Source of the DNA: Desulfobacteraceae bacterium UBA5852
GTDB lineage: Bacteria > Desulfobacterota > Desulfobacteria > Desulfobacterales > UBA5852
Length of the DNA stretch: 6,382 bases
Direction: 5' to 3'
Assembly (NCBI GenBank): GCA_002432195.1
Contig: DJGG01000121.1
Span: 16,892 to 23,273 of the forward strand
Below the pieces are notes generated by a model. It did no database searches, was not told the DNA's origin, and saw nothing but the letters and a program-made list of their open reading frames with translations. This document shows positions 5,255-6,382 of the stretch, one piece after another; within the stretch, counting starts at the first letter, position 1; each line of letters starts with the position of its first letter. The translations under genes were made by a program, and so were the position numbers.

Positions 5255-6382
5255 ATGACGGTTCAAAAGGGGCAGATCCTCGAGGTGGCTGTCGATGATG
5301 TGGCTTTCGGCGGCCGGGGCATAACCCGCGTGGATGGGATGGCGATCTTCGTGGAGGGGGCGGTGGCTGGTGATCGCGTGCGGGCACGGGTGGTGCGCCG
5401 GAAGCGTTCCTTCGCCGAGGCCCGCGTGGTGGAGATTCTGGAGCCCTCCGGCGACCGGGTGACCGCCCCCTGCGAATACAGCGGTACCTGCGGGGGCTGC
5501 AAATGGCAGTTTCTCGACTACCGGCGGCAGTTGGAATACAAACAGCGCCACGTGCGGGAAGCCCTCCAGCATATCGGCGGGTTGGCCGAGGTCACGGTAC
5601 ATCCCACCATTGCCTCCGAGCGGCTGTTCGGCTACCGCAACAAGATGGAGTTCTCCTGCTCGGATCGCCGCTGGCGCATGCCGGAAGAGCTCGGGCAGGA
5701 GGGGCTGGACAACGGTTTCGCTCTGGGGCTCCATGTTCCCGGGACCTTTGACAAAGTGCTCGACACCCGGGCTTGCCTGCTGCAGCCGGATCTGGGCAAC
5801 CGGATCCTGGGTCAGGTGCGGGCGTCCATGCGGGCCTCAGGATATCCGCCCTATGGCCTGCGCAGCCACGAAGGCTTCTGGCGCTTCCTCATGCTGCGCC
5901 ATTCCGTGGCCCAAGACCGCTGGCTGGTGAACCTCATCACGGCGGCGGAGGCGCCGGAGGCGGTCCTGCCCCTGGCGGACCGATTGATGCGCGACTTTCC
6001 CGAAGTGGCCGGGGTGGTCAACAATGTTTCCGCCCGCCGCGCGGGCATTGCCGTGGGGGAATACGAAATCCCGCTGCGGGGTGAAAACCGCCTGCGGGAG
6101 CGGATCGGCCCTTATGAATTCGAGGTTTCGGCCAACTCCTTCTTTCAGACGAACACGCGCGGGGCCGAGCGCCTCTACCGCACCGTGGCCGCCTTCGCCC
6201 GCCTGAGCGGCGGTGAACGGGTGCTGGACCTCTATTCGGGCACGGGCACCATTGCCATCTATCTGTCAGGGCAGGCGGCCGAAGTGACCGGCCTGGAAAT
6301 CGTGCCCAGCGCGGTGGCGGATGCCTGGCGCAACTGCCAGCGCAACGGGGTGCGCAATTGCCGCTTTATCGAAGGCGACATC
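5255..6382 (+). CDS. rlmD: 23S rRNA (uracil-5-)-methyltransferase RlmD/RumA-type, partial at right edge
   Basis: This gene is open from 5255 to the window end: 376 codons with no stop, compared with 433 residues for E. coli RlmD, so the C-terminus is missing. RlmD uses SAM to make m5U in 23S rRNA; the paralogues RlmC and RlmCD target neighbouring or both sites. An N-terminal TRAM domain covers about 3-62. Cluster cysteines C73, C79 and C82 (C-x5-C-x2-C), plus C174 in DTRACLLQP, match the family's 4Fe-4S ligands. The methyltransferase domain shows FFQTN with Q298, SAM motif VLDLYSGTG at 323-331, and acidic E348 in GLEI. The catalytic cysteine and the DPPR-type motif would lie beyond the edge. 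GGAAAGGA (5243-5250) is the ribosome binding site, 4 bases from the ATG. An in-frame ATG at 5177 is less likely, since the TRAM domain begins right after 5255. RlmD is favoured over other TrmA-family members but is not certain. Confidence 0.9.
   Translation, partial: MTVQKGQILEVAVDDVAFGGRGITRVDGMAIFVEGAVAGDRVRARVVRRKRSFAEARVVEILEPSGDRVTAPCEYSGTCGGCKWQFLDYRRQLEYKQRHVREALQHIGGLAEVTVHPTIASERLFGYRNKMEFSCSDRRWRMPEELGQEGLDNGFALGLHVPGTFDKVLDTRACLLQPDLGNRILGQVRASMRASGYPPYGLRSHEGFWRFLMLRHSVAQDRWLVNLITAAEAPEAVLPLADRLMRDFPEVAGVVNNVSARRAGIAVGEYEIPLRGENRLRERIGPYEFEVSANSFFQTNTRGAERLYRTVAAFARLSGGERVLDLYSGTGTIAIYLSGQAAEVTGLEIVPSAVADAWRNCQRNGVRNCRFIEGDI

Overview
The window is GC-rich, densely coding bacterial chromosome. 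The gene content (two-domain CinA, an RlmD-type rRNA methyltransferase, a DUF6122-like membrane protein) and the protein style suggest a Gram-negative bacterium. The RlmD-like sequence reminds me of deltaproteobacterial (Desulfobacterota-type) homologues, but that taxonomic placement is inference only. I see no insertion sequence, CRISPR array, tRNA, rRNA, or sign of recent transfer.

Layout. Bases 1-120 are a non-coding or gene-end stretch. A plus-strand cluster then runs from 121 to 3556: cinA (NMN deamidase / ADP-ribose pyrophosphatase family), a 71-bp spacer, a membrane-anchored alpha/beta hydrolase, and a metal-dependent amidohydrolase whose ATG overlaps the hydrolase stop (ATGA). The amidohydrolase ends tail-to-tail, with a 4-base overlap, against a minus-strand cluster that reads from 5034 down to 3553: a soluble alpha/beta hydrolase, a 112-residue protein I do not recognise, and a small DUF6122-like membrane protein. 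A divergent region (5035-5254) separates that cluster from a plus-strand RlmD-type 23S rRNA (uracil-5-)-methyltransferase gene. This last gene starts at 5255 and is still open at the right edge, so its C-terminal part and catalytic cysteine lie outside the window.

How the genes relate. The clearest functional unit is the ATGA-coupled hydrolase-amidohydrolase pair, which may act on related substrates, though the substrate is unknown. The minus cluster is probably one transcript. A good sigma70-like promoter (ATGACA, 17 bp, TATACT) sits upstream of its first gene, and its position also fixes that gene's start. The 220-bp divergent region holds several inverted repeats and is the most interesting non-coding stretch. 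Overall the window is mostly ordinary housekeeping and accessory metabolism. I found no convincing new multi-gene system, only a few uncharacterised genes and a regulatory region worth checking.
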